Source of the DNA: an uncultured Bacteroidales bacterium
Lineage (GTDB): Bacteria > Bacteroidota > Bacteroidia > Bacteroidales > Paludibacteraceae
Assembly: GCA_903899865.1 (NCBI GenBank)
Contig: CAIUKZ010000504.1
Coordinates: 1-6,444, forward strand
Direction: 5' to 3'
DNA length: 6,444 nt
In this document: positions 5,890 through 6,444 of the stretch, piece after piece
How the letters are laid out: the number at the start of each line of letters is the position of its first letter
Position numbering within the stretch: the first letter of the stretch is position 1
Notes under the pieces: generated by a model
What the model was told of the DNA's origin: nothing
What the model saw: the letters and a program-made list of their open reading frames with translations, nothing else
Databases searched by the model: none
Program-made: the position numbers and the translations under genes

Positions 5890-6138
5890 TTATCTATATA
5901 TTTCTACCTCTCGATTACCTTCGGTTTGAACTGTTCGGAAATTCCGAACAGTTGCCGACTGTACTAATTCTCCCTCTTCAAACACATTTTTAATGTGCTC
6001 GCTGATAGTGGCTTTTGATTTTTGAAACAGTTCACATAACTGTGCCTGTGACAGCCAGACCGTTTCTTCCTCCAAGCGTACATCTATTTTGATGCTGCCC
6101 TCAGGGTTTTGATATATGATTATTTCGCTGTTGTTCAT
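5890..6138 (-). pseudogene. Truncated RhuM-family gene (5' remnant)
   Basis: The 82-residue frame matches only the N-terminal quarter of RhuM-family proteins, which are usually around 300 residues or more. IIIYQNPEGSIKIDVRLEEE (6-25) and VWLSQAQLCELFQKSKATIS (27-46) are the family's N-terminal strand segment and predicted helix-turn-helix; EHIKNVFEEGEL (47-58) and TVRNFRTVQTEGNREVE (63-79) follow. Homologues then continue with a YNLDxIISVGYR-type block. Here the frame ends with IYR and a TAA, and none of the three minus-strand frames downstream restores that block, so this looks like a deletion rather than a simple frameshift. RhuM proteins occur on accessory islands and were named from a Salmonella pathogenicity island; their function is poorly known. 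A 25-bp palindrome lies in codons 62-70. The remnant could still encode a small DNA-binding peptide. Confidence 0.75.
5929..5953. repeat. 25-bp near-perfect palindrome inside the rhuM remnant
   Basis: AACTGTTCGGAA (5929-5940) and TTCCGAACAGTT (5942-5953) are exact reverse complements around a single A at 5941. On the minus strand it encodes the conserved TVRNFRTV stretch (codons 63-70), so protein constraint contributes to it. Confidence 0.85.
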
Positions 6139-6233
6139 AGCGTGTGTTCAATATTTTGTGGTGCGGACATACTTAGACATTCATTGCTTCATTTGCTTAC
6201 TTCAATCCTTGTTTTCGGGTCTATTCAATAAAC

Positions 6234-6251
6234 TGTGTCAGAAAAGACACA
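6234..6251. terminator. Possible weak hairpin after the GNAT gene
   Basis: TGTGTC (6234-6239) and GACACA (6246-6251) pair over a 6-nt loop, starting 14 nt beyond the GNAT stop on the minus strand. The stem is short and a clear U-tract is missing, so terminator function is only a suggestion. The rest of 6139-6264 shows no gene and no TAnnTTTG box for rhuM. Confidence 0.3.
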
Positions 6252-6264
6252 TACGAATGCTTCT

Positions 6265-6444
6265 TTACAATGTTTTAGCTTTCTCAAGATATACTAGTGT
6301 CAATTTATCACTAATTTCTTCTCGCTTGAATTCTTTATATCCAAGTTTATTGTAAAGATATAAATTCTTCTGGCTCTTAAAACCTGTAAACAGCTCATAT
6401 CTATTGCAGTATGCAAGGTTACTTTCAATTGAGCTCATTAGTAG
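6265..6444 (-). CDS. GNAT-family N-acetyltransferase, C-terminal part (runs off the window)
   Basis: The minus strand is open from the window edge for 59 codons to a TAA at 6265-6267. The peptide contains YCNRYELFTGFKSQKNLYLY (12-31), then NKLGYKEFKRE and KLTLVYLEK. This is the characteristic end of a GCN5-related acetyltransferase: the beta-strand ELFTG, the NxxLYxKLGY helix-turn that helps bind acetyl-CoA, and the final strand. About two thirds of a typical 150-180-residue protein, including the main acetyl-CoA loop and the start codon, lies beyond 6444. The acceptor substrate is unknown. It lies on the same strand as the rhuM remnant, 126 bp upstream of it. Confidence 0.78.
   Translation of the reverse strand, partial: LLMSSIESNLAYCNRYELFTGFKSQKNLYLYNKLGYKEFKREEISDKLTLVYLEKAKTL

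Noticed and set aside
5870..5910. TATCTATAT repeated in AT-rich DNA after the rhuM stop
   Set aside because: Two imperfect short copies in low-complexity sequence; not enough for a repeat array or CRISPR.
6116..6355. Plus-strand 79-codon frame, hydrophobic start
   Set aside because: It overlaps the GNAT C-terminus and the rhuM start on the opposite strand. The hydrophobic look comes from the T-rich complement of A-rich coding DNA.

Overview
The window looks like chromosomal DNA of a Bacteroidota bacterium, probably of the Cytophagales/Flavobacteriales type. The DNA is AT-rich. Genes lack Shine-Dalgarno sequences in front of their starts. Three intergenic regions carry the TAnnTTTG -7 promoter box of this phylum (TATCTTTG twice, TAACTTTG once), each placed to fit a gene start. 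The best matches for all complete proteins are ordinary bacterial families. Genus-level placement is not possible from the sequence alone.

Layout. Bases 37-2174 (minus strand) hold tilS (tRNA-Ile lysidine synthase) followed 35 bp later by a secreted acetolactate decarboxylase (budA type), probably one transcription unit. Bases 2175-2359 are a divergent intergenic region with the tilS promoter box, a matching box facing it, and a G/C-run hairpin repeat ending just before the next start codon. Bases 2360-4204 (plus strand) hold a nitroreductase-family flavoprotein and folC, 9 bp apart. Bases 4207-5234 (minus strand) hold ruvX followed by def; def meets folC tail to tail with 2 bp between stops. 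Bases 5235-5498 are a divergent intergenic region with promoter boxes for ruvX and the next gene and, between them, an approximately 98-bp inverted-repeat element that looks like a miniature mobile element. Bases 5499-5825 (plus strand) encode a small TerB-like acidic protein. The right end (5826-6444) differs in character: a RhuM-family gene cut off after 82 codons and, at the edge, the last 59 codons of a GNAT acetyltransferase, both on the minus strand.

How the genes work together. tilS, def and ruvX are translation, protein-maturation and DNA-maintenance functions, and folC makes folate polyglutamates. They form no single pathway. The right end looks like an accessory or decaying segment next to core genes. 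I see no convincing new multi-gene system. The most unusual items are the inverted-repeat element at 5292-5389, the 25-bp near-perfect palindrome inside the rhuM remnant, the hairpin repeat before the nitroreductase gene, and the facing promoter boxes before tilS. For tilS, def and the TerB-like gene, the longest open frame begins at a TTG codon that I reject in favour of a downstream ATG; in two of these cases the TTG is part of the promoter box itself.
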